IMG/VR virus record: IMGVR_UViG_3300030385_002437
Span: 1 to 26,333 of that record
Length of the DNA: 26,333 nucleotides
Direction: 5' to 3' (one strand)
Source of the DNA: a virus
Shown here: positions 1 to 8,475 of the stretch, piece after piece
How the letters are laid out: each line of letters begins with the position of its first letter
How positions within the stretch are numbered: the stretch's first letter is position 1
Notes under the pieces: model-generated
What the model was told of the DNA's origin: nothing
Seen by the model: only the letters and a program-made list of their open reading frames with translations
Databases searched by the model: none
Made by a program: the position numbers and the translations under genes

Positions 1-2896
1 CCCCAGCCCCACCAAAGGCCAAGCCTCCACTTTGGTATTGGTCCATGATCTCGGCGGTCGATAAAACTTTATCGTCCCAGTAACCGGCCACGTCCATGAC
101 GCCATTCCAGGCGTTATTGGCGTCAAAATTTCCAGCGGAATCTACGTAGATGCCCCAGCCCATTCTTGTACCAATGGTGGCGAGGGTTGTGTCTACTGTT
201 CCATATCCTCTGAGTGCTCCGTCAATCCAGATGTCCAGCTCTTTCGAAACGGCGTTCCATGTTACAACTAGGTGGTGGAGTGAGCCATCGCTCAAGTCCT
301 TGCCAAGGGAGGCGTCCGTGAATGAGGTGGAAATAGTATTGAGATAAACTCTCAGCTCGTTGTCGGTTGGATCGTGGGTAATGCGAAATACATCATTTCC
401 AGCACCATCGCTCGCGATACAGAAAATTGTTCGTTCGGCGCTAGAACCTCCGTCGCTATAGAGCCATGTGGAGAATGAGCAACCCACTGAAGTGTTAGCA
501 TCGAGACCATTGATAAAAAAAGCCTGGTCGTCGCCAGCCCCAGGACCAATTTGGTTGAATGCGAATGAGAACCCAACGCTAGACCCGGCAGCCCTAATGA
601 GTCCGTCCCGTTCTGCCTCAGGATCGTTGGCCGTCGTCGTGGCGTTGTTTCCGTTCCCCGAACTGTCCAGGACTGTGGGGAAGGCCGAAGCAGGTTCATC
701 CATTTTGTAATATGCAGTGGGGCCTTGGGCTATGACTCGCGTGTCGTAACTATCTGGGGAGGTTTGTCCCATTAGGGGAATGTTATCCGTGGTGTTGAGG
801 AACAACCCACCCGTGCCCGTATTCCAATATGGGAATTCTAGATTAGAACCTTGAAACCCAGGGAATCCATTTATCACATTCCCTTGGAATCCAGTGAGTG
901 GGGCCAAAGCCGTGACGTCTGTAATAGCCGCTCCACTTGTAGTCACTGTCTCAATTGCGTAGGAACTACTACCAAGGTTGGATTGGTTAGTCCCAAAAAT
1001 AGTCATGCCCGTATACATATCACGGCCTACGGTGATGGTGGAGCTCGCAGGCATTTCTATAGTGGTCCCATTCGAAGGATAATTGATCGGTGTATAAGGT
1101 GAGCTTGTGAACATTTGGTTAACGGTCAAATCCAAACCAGCAAATAGGGATGGGGTGTAGTCAGGTGTGAAGTCTCCTAAAATCAAACCGCTCTGGTTCC
1201 AACTCTTCATAAGGTCAGCAGTTGTAAAGATAAAAGAAGAAACTAAATCAGATGTGGTTGTTGGTGTCCATGCTTCAGTATATCCAGTTGTTGAGCTTAC
1301 CCTTGACAAGCCCCATTTTATTTTTCCTGCGTTTATATCAACATTCTTTTCTATAACTTCCCACTTGTCTGTTGTCGCTCCATTAGATCCAAATGTTAAA
1401 AATTCAGGTTCTTCGATTGTTATCAGGTCACCAATTTGGAAAGCATATTTTGAAAGGTTTGTCGTTAAGGAAATAACGCACAGCCCTTCACTCAACCGCT
1501 CAATGATTTGCCTGCTTAAATAAACAGGAATAGTCAAATCATACACATACGTTCTAGAGAGGTTAGTAAAATCCAAACCTGTGGAAGTCGTTCCAGGATC
1601 AAAGTATTTGCGCCCACCTATTGCAGAAATATCATAAGAGGACTTCAAAGCAATGGCCGAACCCACAAAGAATGAATCACTTTGCCAGATATTCATGTCT
1701 GCGGGACTTACCCAAACATCTTGGTCTAATGTAATCCCATCGCATTCTATAACTTCTTGCTTTGTTGGAAGTGCTGAACCTTGGCTTTCTGTTGCGACTA
1801 AAAGGTAAACTTTTCGGTTTGGATTTGGTTCCGATTCCGTTCCTTGTTGCCGCATACCGCAAAAGCAATTACCCAATAATCCTGATATAGTGCACTCGGT
1901 ATCAGCAGCATCTAAACTCTCCCAAAGCATCGACATAGAATTTAGCCACTTAGTGTCGAAATCAAAGACCAACTCTTTGTCATCATCACCTGGCCACGCA
2001 CATGCCTCTGAGCTTGCAGTGTTTGTATGGGTTATTGTCCGGGCGTATGTTTCGCCTTCTTTTATAAATTGAAAACGAATTACAATCTTATTATAATATT
2101 CTGAAACACTAGTGTCTTGGCTGAATTTAGATATGTCGTCGGCGGTCCAAGTATCAAGGGATGCAGCGGAAGAATCATATAAAGAAAAACTAAGTTTTCC
2201 ATCTTCAGAAGGGACAACGGTCCCTTGGCAAATATGTGCAAGTTCATTGATAAGAGCAAAAGCATTCTCTTCTTGAATAGCTGAAGATGCTCCAATTAAG
2301 TTATACCCTCCACGACTAACATTCCAGTGTGATATAGTTGTCGCATATTCATCAGGGTCGAAGGTTGTTGCATCATAAAGGTCCGAACTAAGTTCAGCCT
2401 TTTCAAAAATCTTTTCCATCACTTCGAGCGGATGGAGCATTGTGAAGGATTGGTTCTTGATAATTTTTTGTTTCAAGAATCCAAATGTGTTTACAAGAAT
2501 TAATTCAATTAACCCTCCAGAGGGCTTGACATCGTTAATGGTCCCGGTAAAGTAGGGAGCAAAATCGGCCTCTTCTAGTGACTCCTCTCCAATACTTATT
2601 GCAACCTTTTTTCCTTTGAACCTGGTCGAGGAAAGTATATCCCTTAATACACCATCATCTACAAATAAAACAGAAGCTTCCCCCATTGTAGAGGTTCTAT
2701 TGATCGGATCAAGCTTAGACCCAAGGGGTGAAACAGAACTAACAGAAGGATCGTAAGACAACTGTGAGTTGGGAGTAGATACAAATTTATGTATGATCGT
2801 GGTCGCTGAAGTTGAAAGGTCGAGCTCAACCAAAAAGACAGGAACACATCCATCTTTTCCAATTGCTCTTATCCAATTTTCAGGTAGTGTCAGCAT
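1..2896 (-). CDS. Large tail hub / receptor-binding protein with C-terminal LamG-like domain (partial at 3' end)
   Basis: One frame stays open from an ATG at 2896 to the left edge, 965 codons with no stop, so the C-terminus lies outside the window. The start directly abuts the stop of the upstream tail gene and has an AGGG five bases before it. Residues 1 to about 560 look like a phage tail-hub or central tail protein: an N-terminal domain starting MLTLPENWIRAIGKDG, then long beta-rich segments. A linker rich in Ser, Thr and Gly follows. From about residue 720 it resembles a LamG/concanavalin-like jelly roll: AYYKMDE, LDSSGNGNNAT, HHLVVTWN near 875, and the closing WNGVMDVAGYWDDKVLS. LamG domains bind sugars, so a role in host-surface contact at the tail tip is inferred. 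The family assignments come from pattern recognition; the open frame and its position after the tape measure are seen directly. Confidence 0.85.
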   Translation of the reverse strand, partial: MLTLPENWIRAIGKDGCVPVFLVELDLSTSATTIIHKFVSTPNSQLSYDPSVSSVSPLGSKLDPINRTSTMGEASVLFVDDGVLRDILSSTRFKGKKVAISIGEESLEEADFAPYFTGTINDVKPSGGLIELILVNTFGFLKQKIIKNQSFTMLHPLEVMEKIFEKAELSSDLYDATTFDPDEYATTISHWNVSRGGYNLIGASSAIQEENAFALINELAHICQGTVVPSEDGKLSFSLYDSSAASLDTWTADDISKFSQDTSVSEYYNKIVIRFQFIKEGETYARTITHTNTASSEACAWPGDDDKELVFDFDTKWLNSMSMLWESLDAADTECTISGLLGNCFCGMRQQGTESEPNPNRKVYLLVATESQGSALPTKQEVIECDGITLDQDVWVSPADMNIWQSDSFFVGSAIALKSSYDISAIGGRKYFDPGTTSTGLDFTNLSRTYVYDLTIPVYLSRQIIERLSEGLCVISLTTNLSKYAFQIGDLITIEEPEFLTFGSNGATTDKWEVIEKNVDINAGKIKWGLSRVSSTTGYTEAWTPTTTSDLVSSFIFTTADLMKSWNQSGLILGDFTPDYTPSLFAGLDLTVNQMFTSSPYTPINYPSNGTTIEMPASSTITVGRDMYTGMTIFGTNQSNLGSSSYAIETVTTSGAAITDVTALAPLTGFQGNVINGFPGFQGSNLEFPYWNTGTGGLFLNTTDNIPLMGQTSPDSYDTRVIAQGPTAYYKMDEPASAFPTVLDSSGNGNNATTTANDPEAERDGLIRAAGSSVGFSFAFNQIGPGAGDDQAFFINGLDANTSVGCSFSTWLYSDGGSSAERTIFCIASDGAGNDVFRITHDPTDNELRVYLNTISTSFTDASLGKDLSDGSLHHLVVTWNAVSKELDIWIDGALRGYGTVDTTLATIGTRMGWGIYVDSAGNFDANNAWNGVMDVAGYWDDKVLSTAEIMDQYQSGGLAFGGAG

Positions 2897-3832
2897 TTAT
2901 TCCCTCGAGAAGAATGGCGCTTTTTCAACTAGGCTCATGGCGCCCCGCTGTGTCTCGTCAGCTCCTGGGGATCTAAGGAATGGAAAAACAGTGTCTTTAA
3001 CATTAACCCAAATCGGACTTGTTGGATCAGTATTAGGTTGGTCCCACCATAGAAAGGGTTGAGTTCCTTCTTCACTTTGGTCCCACCATTCCCTAAACTT
3101 GTCAATTTCACTGCTACCATAAGTCAAAAATTTAGGTTCCCTTATTGCCTGCCCTCTATTGTAAATATATCGGGATGAGATTCCTGAATTGCTTACAAAT
3201 GTCGTTGTAGAGGCTGCGGTAGTTTCCATTGAGAAGGGTGGCAGTGGTTTTCTATAAAGCTGGCAACGGTTGCCTAATAGAACCTCACCGAGTTGCGGGA
3301 CGATTGGAGTAAGGGCCCCGGTCGTGATCTTGATTCTACAATAGGTGACGTTAGAGAATCGCCTAGGAAGCAAAGTCATACCTAAATCTATACTGCAGAG
3401 CCTCTCGTCAATAATTGCATGGGGCGCTCCGTTGGTCCATTCCTGTATTTCTTGCTGTCCAAACCAGTTTCCGAAGTTAGCAACAAAAACCTCAACAAAA
3501 CGTGCCGGTCCAAAATTATGGTTGAGCAGCACAATAGTATCAAAATCAGCATTTCCATCATTGGCATCATCGAAAACCATTTCAAGATACCAGGTCGTTG
3601 CTGCTGCGCCTGTAGGCTTAGAAATCAAATGTGCATGGTTATCATATAGACGCGACGTCGGGAAGTTAGGATCCGTGACATCAACACCGACCGACGTTTT
3701 CCACGTCACTTCGAAGTTTGGAAAGTCCGATGTAGACAAGTCTCTTAGTTGATGATTAGAGAGGATGAGCGGCCTGTCGGCTGTCGCATTTGTAAGGTCA
3801 ACTGTTGGGACTCCTGTCTCGGCAAAGGCCAT
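2897..3832 (-). CDS. Distal-tail-like / minor tail protein
   Basis: This 311-residue protein is encoded between the tape measure and the tail hub, the usual place for the distal tail protein that joins the tube to the tip. The ATG follows the tape-measure stop with no gap and has AGGAG eight bases upstream, inside the end of that gene. The sequence is beta-rich, with a galactose-binding-like look in the middle (TTWYLEMVFDD, DTIVLLNHNFG, FVEVFVANFG, RRFSNVTYCRIKIT) and many aromatic residues near the end (FREWWDQSEEGTQPFLWWDQ). No enzymatic motif is visible. The tail role rests mainly on gene order; the exact name (Dit-like or other tip protein) is inferred. Confidence 0.7.
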   Translation of the reverse strand: MAFAETGVPTVDLTNATADRPLILSNHQLRDLSTSDFPNFEVTWKTSVGVDVTDPNFPTSRLYDNHAHLISKPTGAAATTWYLEMVFDDANDGNADFDTIVLLNHNFGPARFVEVFVANFGNWFGQQEIQEWTNGAPHAIIDERLCSIDLGMTLLPRRFSNVTYCRIKITTGALTPIVPQLGEVLLGNRCQLYRKPLPPFSMETTAASTTTFVSNSGISSRYIYNRGQAIREPKFLTYGSSEIDKFREWWDQSEEGTQPFLWWDQPNTDPTSPIWVNVKDTVFPFLRSPGADETQRGAMSLVEKAPFFSRE

Positions 3833-5668
3833 TTAAAACGCTCCTGCTATTTTTCGCCTTTTGAGTGCAGGGACTAAAGCTGAATCTACAAAGGCATCTA
3901 TCTCAGCTCTAGTTTGTGGGAAAACAGTATTATACTCGACGGTAACTCCACCGCCACCACCTCCACCACGTGGCAAGACTGTCTCCCCCTCCTGCAACAT
4001 GGTCAATCCTTCGTCTGCGGCCATTCCAGGTAAATTCAGCAAATTATCTTTTGTGACTACCCCACCAGTGTGCATCTTACTAAGAAACCCTTTAAGAAGT
4101 GCAAAGACTGAAGCTGCAGCACCGGCCGCTAAAGCCGGACCAACTATCGGAATTCCAGCAACTGACTTACCTGCAGCCGTTGCACCGGCAGCTGCATTCA
4201 TTGTAATTTCCTTGATGACTAAATCTCGCAACATATCCAAGGTTGTATTCATAGCACTCTTGGTGGCATTTTCAAGGGCTTCATGGCCTTGTGTGGCTGC
4301 ATGGAATACTTCCCCAACCTTTGCACCCATCCTTACAGAATTTCTTATAACTTTCTCTTGGAGATCTAGTTGCTTTGAAATCCGTTCGTCTAGGTTTGCA
4401 TTGTCCTTTTCATTCCGTTCATCTTTCTCTTCACCATATTCTGCATCTGCAGTTCTTAATATGCCAAAGGTCGCTATTCCTGCTTCGCCTAGTTTCTTAA
4501 ATCCTTCTATTCCTGCAGTTAAACCTTTGTCCAACTTGTCAAAATCAGCTAAGTCTTCAGCCAGTTTTATTTGAGCCCCGGCTTCTAGTTCCCCATTAAA
4601 CTCCCGAGCTTTGGTCACTAATCCTGAAAGGCTATCTAATAATGGCGCCCAACTAACTCCCACTGATACTAAGTCTAGAACTCTTGCAATCCGCACTAGT
4701 AGTTTTAGGGAATCATCAAGCAAGGGAAGTGTGCTGTCAATCGCCGTGAACATTGCAAGGAAAGCACCAGTCGAAACAACACGTAATGCTGCCATCACCT
4801 TAAGAATAAAACCAACCGTTTTAAATAAAACTATACTCTTGTCTATGAAAAGAATGAGGCCAGCCTTAACAAGATCCCTCATCGCATCCTTATTTCTAAG
4901 CAATGCGTTACCTAGATCAATAATCTTCCCGAGGAAAAGATTAAAAGTCGGGACTAAATTCTGGCCAATTAGAATTAGCAAATCCGAATGGATAGCTTTT
5001 ACTGTCCTTAACCTATTCGCAAATGCCTGGCTTGTATTAGCTGCATCGTTCTGGATTGCAGCCATCCCCTCCATTATAAATTTATAACGAAGTGCAACCT
5101 TCTCGCCTTCTGTCATCTTTTGAATAAGTTTGTGGTTGCCTTCTGCCATTGCAAACGCTTGCAAGTTGGCGACTGACATCACAACACCTAATGAACGAAG
5201 TGGTTCGATCTCCCCAACAATACCAGCCCGGAGTTTTTCAAGGGCCATTTTCTCAGGCATGTTCCGAGCAGACGAGACATCTATCGCTAATTTGGCAAGG
5301 CCTTGACTCAAACCTTTAGCAGCTTCTTTAGACTTTAACATTGGACCAAGAACAGCTTGGAACTCTGTCGCCATCCCTGCAATTTCAAACCTAGATCGAC
5401 CTGTGGCCTCAGCCAATTCGGTCGACCACTCCATGACTTCTTTTTTGGACTTGCCAAAAACGAGGCCCATGAGGTTCATCGATTCCTCGACATCGGACGC
5501 AGCTACACTAGCTTTGCCCATTGCACGAAAGAATCCTTTGAAGGCCGCACTAGACAATTGAATAACTTTGTGAAGTGCAAAGAGCTGGATAATCGAGCCC
5601 TTTAATCTACTCTCAAAGCTATCTTTCTTTAGTCCAAGTTTTACCCAAATTGTCGCTTGTTCAGCCAT
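3833..5668 (-). CDS. Tail tape measure protein
   Basis: The tape measure sets tail length, fills the tube during assembly and leaves ahead of the DNA. This 611-residue protein follows the tail chaperone, as is standard in siphoviruses. It is mostly alpha-helical with many Ala, Lys and Leu. The N-terminal part contains the typical tape-measure segment around residues 60-200 (SMNLMGLVFGKSKKEVMEW, ATGRSRFEIAGMATEFQAVL, EKLRAGIVGEIEPLRSLGV). Hydrophobic stretches lie near residues 265-310 and 500-535. A run of seven glycines lies near residue 570, before the C-terminal tail. At the commonly used 1.5 angstrom per residue, the length implies a fairly short tail of about 90 nm; this is inference. 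The ribosome-binding site is weak (AAAGAAA), and the ATG is one base after the stop of the frameshifted chaperone product, so translational coupling is likely. Confidence 0.88.
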   Translation of the reverse strand: MAEQATIWVKLGLKKDSFESRLKGSIIQLFALHKVIQLSSAAFKGFFRAMGKASVAASDVEESMNLMGLVFGKSKKEVMEWSTELAEATGRSRFEIAGMATEFQAVLGPMLKSKEAAKGLSQGLAKLAIDVSSARNMPEKMALEKLRAGIVGEIEPLRSLGVVMSVANLQAFAMAEGNHKLIQKMTEGEKVALRYKFIMEGMAAIQNDAANTSQAFANRLRTVKAIHSDLLILIGQNLVPTFNLFLGKIIDLGNALLRNKDAMRDLVKAGLILFIDKSIVLFKTVGFILKVMAALRVVSTGAFLAMFTAIDSTLPLLDDSLKLLVRIARVLDLVSVGVSWAPLLDSLSGLVTKAREFNGELEAGAQIKLAEDLADFDKLDKGLTAGIEGFKKLGEAGIATFGILRTADAEYGEEKDERNEKDNANLDERISKQLDLQEKVIRNSVRMGAKVGEVFHAATQGHEALENATKSAMNTTLDMLRDLVIKEITMNAAAGATAAGKSVAGIPIVGPALAAGAAASVFALLKGFLSKMHTGGVVTKDNLLNLPGMAADEGLTMLQEGETVLPRGGGGGGGVTVEYNTVFPQTRAEIDAFVDSALVPALKRRKIAGAF

Positions 5669-5669
5669 A

Positions 5670-6124
5670 CTATTTTCTTTTGCTGGTTATCTCTAACCAT
5701 TTAGCAGCTTCAACAATTAGTGTCACAGGCCAACTCTCCACATCCAGCGGGCTCAGACCGAACCTTTCAGCTATAGCCCATAGCGTCTTTCGCTGGTTGT
5801 CGATTAAGAGTTTCCCTGGATCACCTCAACATTAGCTTCACTCAGGAAAGAAGTCGCCGCTTCTGCCAATGCTTTTACCAGCCCTATAGGTAGATCACTC
5901 ATCTCCCCATCGACTCCCTCAAAAAGGAGTTTTTCAGAACCGGGTGCATAGGTGCAGTGTTTTATAAGCTCAAGTGCAATACTCTTTTCATCCAATGTCG
6001 CAATTTGTTCTGTAATTTTCAATGTTGGCTCATGAACTTCAAAGGTCAATCCTTCATAATCGACCAACTGCTTGCGTCCTCTGAGAGCCAGAGCTTTGTC
6101 CCTTAACTCTTGAATCTTTCCCAT
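5670..6124 (-). CDS. Tail assembly chaperone, long form made by -1 frameshift (G-T type)
   Basis: The zero-frame product ends at 5804 after 106 residues. If ribosomes slip back one base at GGGAAAC (5810-5816), the protein continues in the -1 frame for 46 more residues (LLIDNQRKTLWAIAERFGLS and on) to a TAG at 5670-5672, giving 151 residues. The extension contains FGLSPLDVESWPVTL, which looks like real protein and resembles the second domain of tail chaperones. It stops one base before the tape-measure start. In lambda and many siphoviruses the long form binds the tape measure and the short form coats it during tube assembly. The slip site and the open frame are seen directly; that slippage occurs is inferred from the family. 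Confidence 0.8.
5804..6124 (-). CDS. Tail assembly chaperone, short form (G type)
   Basis: This 106-residue zero-frame product starts at an ATG behind AGAAGGGA. It is acidic and helical with a small beta N-terminus (VDYEGLTFEVHEPTL), as is common for the first of the two tail chaperones in siphoviruses. It sits between the tube gene and the tape measure, the expected position. It ends Gly-Asn-Ser-stop, with the slippery heptamer overlapping the Gly-Asn codons, so most ribosomes should terminate here and a minority make the long form. Confidence 0.82.
   Translation of the reverse strand: MGKIQELRDKALALRGRKQLVDYEGLTFEVHEPTLKITEQIATLDEKSIALELIKHCTYAPGSEKLLFEGVDGEMSDLPIGLVKALAEAATSFLSEANVEVIQGNS
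5810..5816 (-). promoter_or_regulatory. Programmed -1 ribosomal frameshift site GGGAAAC
   Basis: Read on the minus strand, the heptamer is G GGA AAC in the zero frame, a canonical X XXY YYZ site. It lies two codons before the zero-frame TAA at 5804-5806. Slippage places GGG and AAA in the ribosome and opens a 46-codon extension. A small hairpin, AGCG-AAAGA-CGCT (5782-5794), begins about 15 bases downstream. A second possible stem, GCTAT/ATAGC (5770-5784), overlaps it. Lambda uses GGGAAAG at the same place in its G-T genes. Confidence 0.8.
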
Positions 6125-6142
6125 TTATAGATCCCTTCTACT

Positions 6143-6562
6143 TTAGAATGTTGTTCTAGTAACAGCACCACTCACTTGGAGTGACGCGGAAAAACTAACG
6201 AGATCGGCTACAGGTGCTGAAATCTCATAACCTGTGCAGATACATTCGCCCTCATATTTGGCCCCACCTGCGGCATCAGGTGCAAATTCAAAAGAAGCAG
6301 TTGACGCAAAGCCTATGAGGCCAGACAAAACAGTGTCTGAACCCGTCAAGGCTGTAGTGTCAAAGACACCTTCAATTGAAATTGTATGATCCTGCAAACC
6401 GGGAATGTAAGTTTTGGCTCCATCTGTGGCCTGGAATGTCGTTGAGTCAACAGCGTCCATCGAGGCCGGTAGTGAAACAGAATTAACATCAGTTGATAAA
6501 TCCCTCAAGATTCCTCCAGAGTCATCAATTTTGAATGAGGCATTTTTGCCTGTAAGTGCCAT
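6143..6562 (-). CDS. Tail tube-type protein (short paralogue)
   Basis: This 139-residue beta-rich protein lies just upstream of the tail chaperone, where the major tail tube protein usually sits. It starts at an ATG behind GGGAG. It shares a clear pattern with the larger protein encoded next door: DSTTFQATDGAKTYIPGLQD against ETTTFADSSKTFIPSLID, and YEISAPVADLVSFSASLQ against YEITAPVEDIVSVSLSAQ. The two are therefore paralogues. As the shorter and simpler copy, this may be the main tube subunit, but which copy forms the tube cannot be decided from sequence. Confidence 0.8.
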   Translation of the reverse strand: MALTGKNASFKIDDSGGILRDLSTDVNSVSLPASMDAVDSTTFQATDGAKTYIPGLQDHTISIEGVFDTTALTGSDTVLSGLIGFASTASFEFAPDAAGGAKYEGECICTGYEISAPVADLVSFSASLQVSGAVTRTTF

Positions 6563-6616
6563 AGGAAACTCCCTTGTTTTCTTAGTGCCATGGTTTTCCC
6601 TTCTGGCTGGTTTAGT

Positions 6617-7348
6617 TTACTTTCTACAAACCCCAACAAAAAATGAAAATGTTGGAGTGTCTGAACCGTCTAAAGTCCAAGTCGCTTTTAAAAATTGGTT
6701 TACTGTTCCAGTCACTGCAACCCTTTGGTGCTGATTAGCCGTGCTCACTAGAGTGAAATCACCAAGGGATGAAAATGCACCTCCTGAAGAGGTGGCATGC
6801 TCAACAGAAACTGTCAAACCTTCACCTCCTCCAAAGGTTCCACTTACATCCATCACTTGCAACCATAAGCTGGCACCATTCGCTGATGCTGCACCACTAT
6901 CCAATTCAGCTGATGAACCTGCAGATGTTTCTTCTCCAAGTGGTTCAAGAACATTTATTCTTTCAACACCTGTAGTCGATTGAGCTGAAAGAGAAACGGA
7001 AACAATGTCCTCTACCGGTGCTGTTATTTCATAAGAGGTGCTTATTCCCCTTGTGGCATAGCCTACATTTCCCTCAGCATCCCCCTCATATAGAACAATC
7101 AAATCATTATCGGCTGCAAGGGAGGCAGAAAAAACAGCATCAGTCGCATTTGCACTCCCGTCAAACAAACCTGACAAGGTATAAGTAGCGTCTATGAGTG
7201 AAGGGATAAACGTTTTTGAACTATCAGCAAAGGTTGTTGTCTCAGCTACTCCTTGGCTTCCAGTTGGTTCACTTGCTTCATTAAGGAAAGATGAAAAATC
7301 CCTTCCGTTGAAGTAAACCTTAGTGTTTTTTGAATGTGTGGCGGCCAT
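6617..7348 (-). CDS. Tail tube-type protein with extra C-terminal beta domain
   Basis: This 243-residue protein starts at an ATG behind GGAG. Residues 1 to about 130 match the tube fold of the next gene downstream. Residues 130-145 are a Ser/Ala/Gly-rich linker. Residues about 150-243 (SLWLQVMDVSGTFGGGEGL, VEHATSSGGAFSSLGDFTL, QRVAVTGTVNQFLKATWTL) look like an added beta-sandwich domain of the kind found decorating phage tubes. It may be the major tube protein with an exposed decoration domain, with the shorter paralogue as a second tube or cap subunit, or the reverse. The homology between the two is seen directly; the division of labour is not. Confidence 0.8.
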   Translation of the reverse strand: MAATHSKNTKVYFNGRDFSSFLNEASEPTGSQGVAETTTFADSSKTFIPSLIDATYTLSGLFDGSANATDAVFSASLAADNDLIVLYEGDAEGNVGYATRGISTSYEITAPVEDIVSVSLSAQSTTGVERINVLEPLGEETSAGSSAELDSGAASANGASLWLQVMDVSGTFGGGEGLTVSVEHATSSGGAFSSLGDFTLVSTANQHQRVAVTGTVNQFLKATWTLDGSDTPTFSFFVGVCRK

Positions 7349-7352
7349 CTTT

Positions 7353-7592
7353 TTACTCCTCTACGATCACAAAGTCCTTCTCACAACGCGGACAATAAAA
7401 GGCCCGCGGCCCATTGCCCATTGTCGTCGTATCAATTTTGTCTTCATGCAAACAACTTCCCGTGCTGTGTTCGTGTAGTTTAATAATGGCCCTATTAACA
7501 AATTCAATTGCTTGGCCTAAATCCTTGACTGCGCTTTCCAATCTATTGGAGGCACCGAACTCTGAACCGGGCTGAAATTTGCCTGTAGTCAT
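7353..7592 (-). CDS. Small protein with a C-terminal zinc-binding pattern
   Basis: This 79-residue protein is encoded between the tail terminator and the tube genes. The ATG at 7592 has AGTAGG seven bases upstream; a GTG one codon earlier is possible. The first 40 residues are helical. The C-terminal half has C47, H49 and the pair C67-PR-C70, a likely zinc site. Its first 50 bases overlap the end of the preceding gene in another frame, which is long for this genome. I do not recognise the family and assign no function. Confidence 0.7.
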   Translation of the reverse strand: MTTGKFQPGSEFGASNRLESAVKDLGQAIEFVNRAIIKLHEHSTGSCLHEDKIDTTTMGNGPRAFYCPRCEKDFVIVEE

Positions 7593-7947
7593 CACTCAAC
7601 CTACTGTTAATGTTTTCTAAATTTATACTTATAAAAGTCCAACCTTCTGTTAAAGTCAAGGTTGACCAGTTCAAAGTATCTACTACTAAATCTCCAAGAA
7701 CATTCACCTGATCGTCATATTTCTCATCACTCCAAATGTTCACTGTCAATGTAACATCTCTAAAGTTGGAACCTGTCCCCGCATAAGTATCGTCAATTGT
7801 TTCCGTTGTGGATGGTATATCAATATATGGAAAGCTCATGTTGTCGGGAGGTATTTGATAAACGTCTGCTATAGCAACGATGGAGGCGTTGTTTTTGATC
7901 TTATCATAAATTGCATTTCTGCATGACAATATCGCACTACCTGGCAT
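7543..7947 (-). CDS. Tail terminator / tail completion protein
   Basis: This 134-residue protein follows the HK97 gp10-like gene and precedes the tube genes, the standard place for the tail terminator that caps the tube. The sequence begins with a helix (LSCRNAIYDKIKNNASI) and continues with alternating beta strands (FRDVTLTVNIWSDEKYDDQ, then RQISARFRVRC), the pattern of DUF3168/gpU-like terminators. It starts four bases after the upstream stop. The identification combines gene order with fold-like pattern; no diagnostic motif exists. Confidence 0.68.
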   Translation of the reverse strand: MPGSAILSCRNAIYDKIKNNASIVAIADVYQIPPDNMSFPYIDIPSTTETIDDTYAGTGSNFRDVTLTVNIWSDEKYDDQVNVLGDLVVDTLNWSTLTLTEGWTFISINLENINSRLSDDYRQISARFRVRCLQ

Positions 7948-7950
7948 TCT

Positions 7951-8475
7951 CTAAACCTTCTTCTTTAGTCTCTTCATTTCTTTCAGAACCATTTTCGGAA
8001 GTTTCTTCCGCACATCTTCATAAGCAGGAATTAAGAAAGGCCTGGCCTTTGTTCCTTCTGCTGCAATCTTCTTTCCTACAAAGTATGCGATGGTTTTAGT
8101 TTCAGCTTCACTCTTTCCAAATTTCCTTTGTGCCCAATCAATAAGGGCTGCCTGAGGAACCTGGTGAGGGGGTGACCCATATTCTATAGCTTGAGCATAG
8201 GGTAAATTAGATCCTACAATAGCAAAAACCCCTGTTCCTCCGACCATTAAGCTATCAGAGGCATATTTGGACATACCTTGTCCAAAGCCAACTGATGCAG
8301 CCAACTTGCCTGTGTCGGTTATCGGTGGACTGTATCCACTCATTATTGTAGTCCTGGCTTGGCTCATTATCATAGTAGCAGCTTCATTAATAACATTGAC
8401 TGCAGCCTTAGGGGCTTTCTTATATAACCGCATCAAGGCTTTCTCAGCGTTCTTTGTATTGACTGTGATCGCCAT
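7951..8475 (-). CDS. HK97 gp10-like neck / tail completion protein
   Basis: I place the start at the ATG at 8475, which overlaps the stop of the small upstream gene by one base (TGATG); the same frame runs open to 8520, but that part overlaps the upstream gene. The 174-residue product has the typical gp10 pattern: an N-terminal helix (EKALMRLYKKAPKAAVNVIN), TDTGKLAASV, PYAQAIEYGSPPHQVP and the closing ARPFLIPAYEDVRKKLPKM. Members of this family form part of the connector between head and tail. The C-terminus is strongly basic (KEMKRLKKKV). Confidence 0.82.
   Translation of the reverse strand: MAITVNTKNAEKALMRLYKKAPKAAVNVINEAATMIMSQARTTIMSGYSPPITDTGKLAASVGFGQGMSKYASDSLMVGGTGVFAIVGSNLPYAQAIEYGSPPHQVPQAALIDWAQRKFGKSEAETKTIAYFVGKKIAAEGTKARPFLIPAYEDVRKKLPKMVLKEMKRLKKKV

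Noticed and set aside
352-2862. Several short frames on both strands between 150 and 2862 (for example 352-699 minus, 1167-1523 plus)
   Set aside because: They lie inside the single long minus-strand tail hub frame (1-2896), have no good start sites and give low-complexity, non-family-like products.
3861-4574. 237-codon plus-strand frame opposite the tape measure
   Set aside because: It is antisense to a clear tape-measure gene, rich in Ser/Ala/Pro as expected from the mirrored codons, with no ribosome-binding site and no known pattern.
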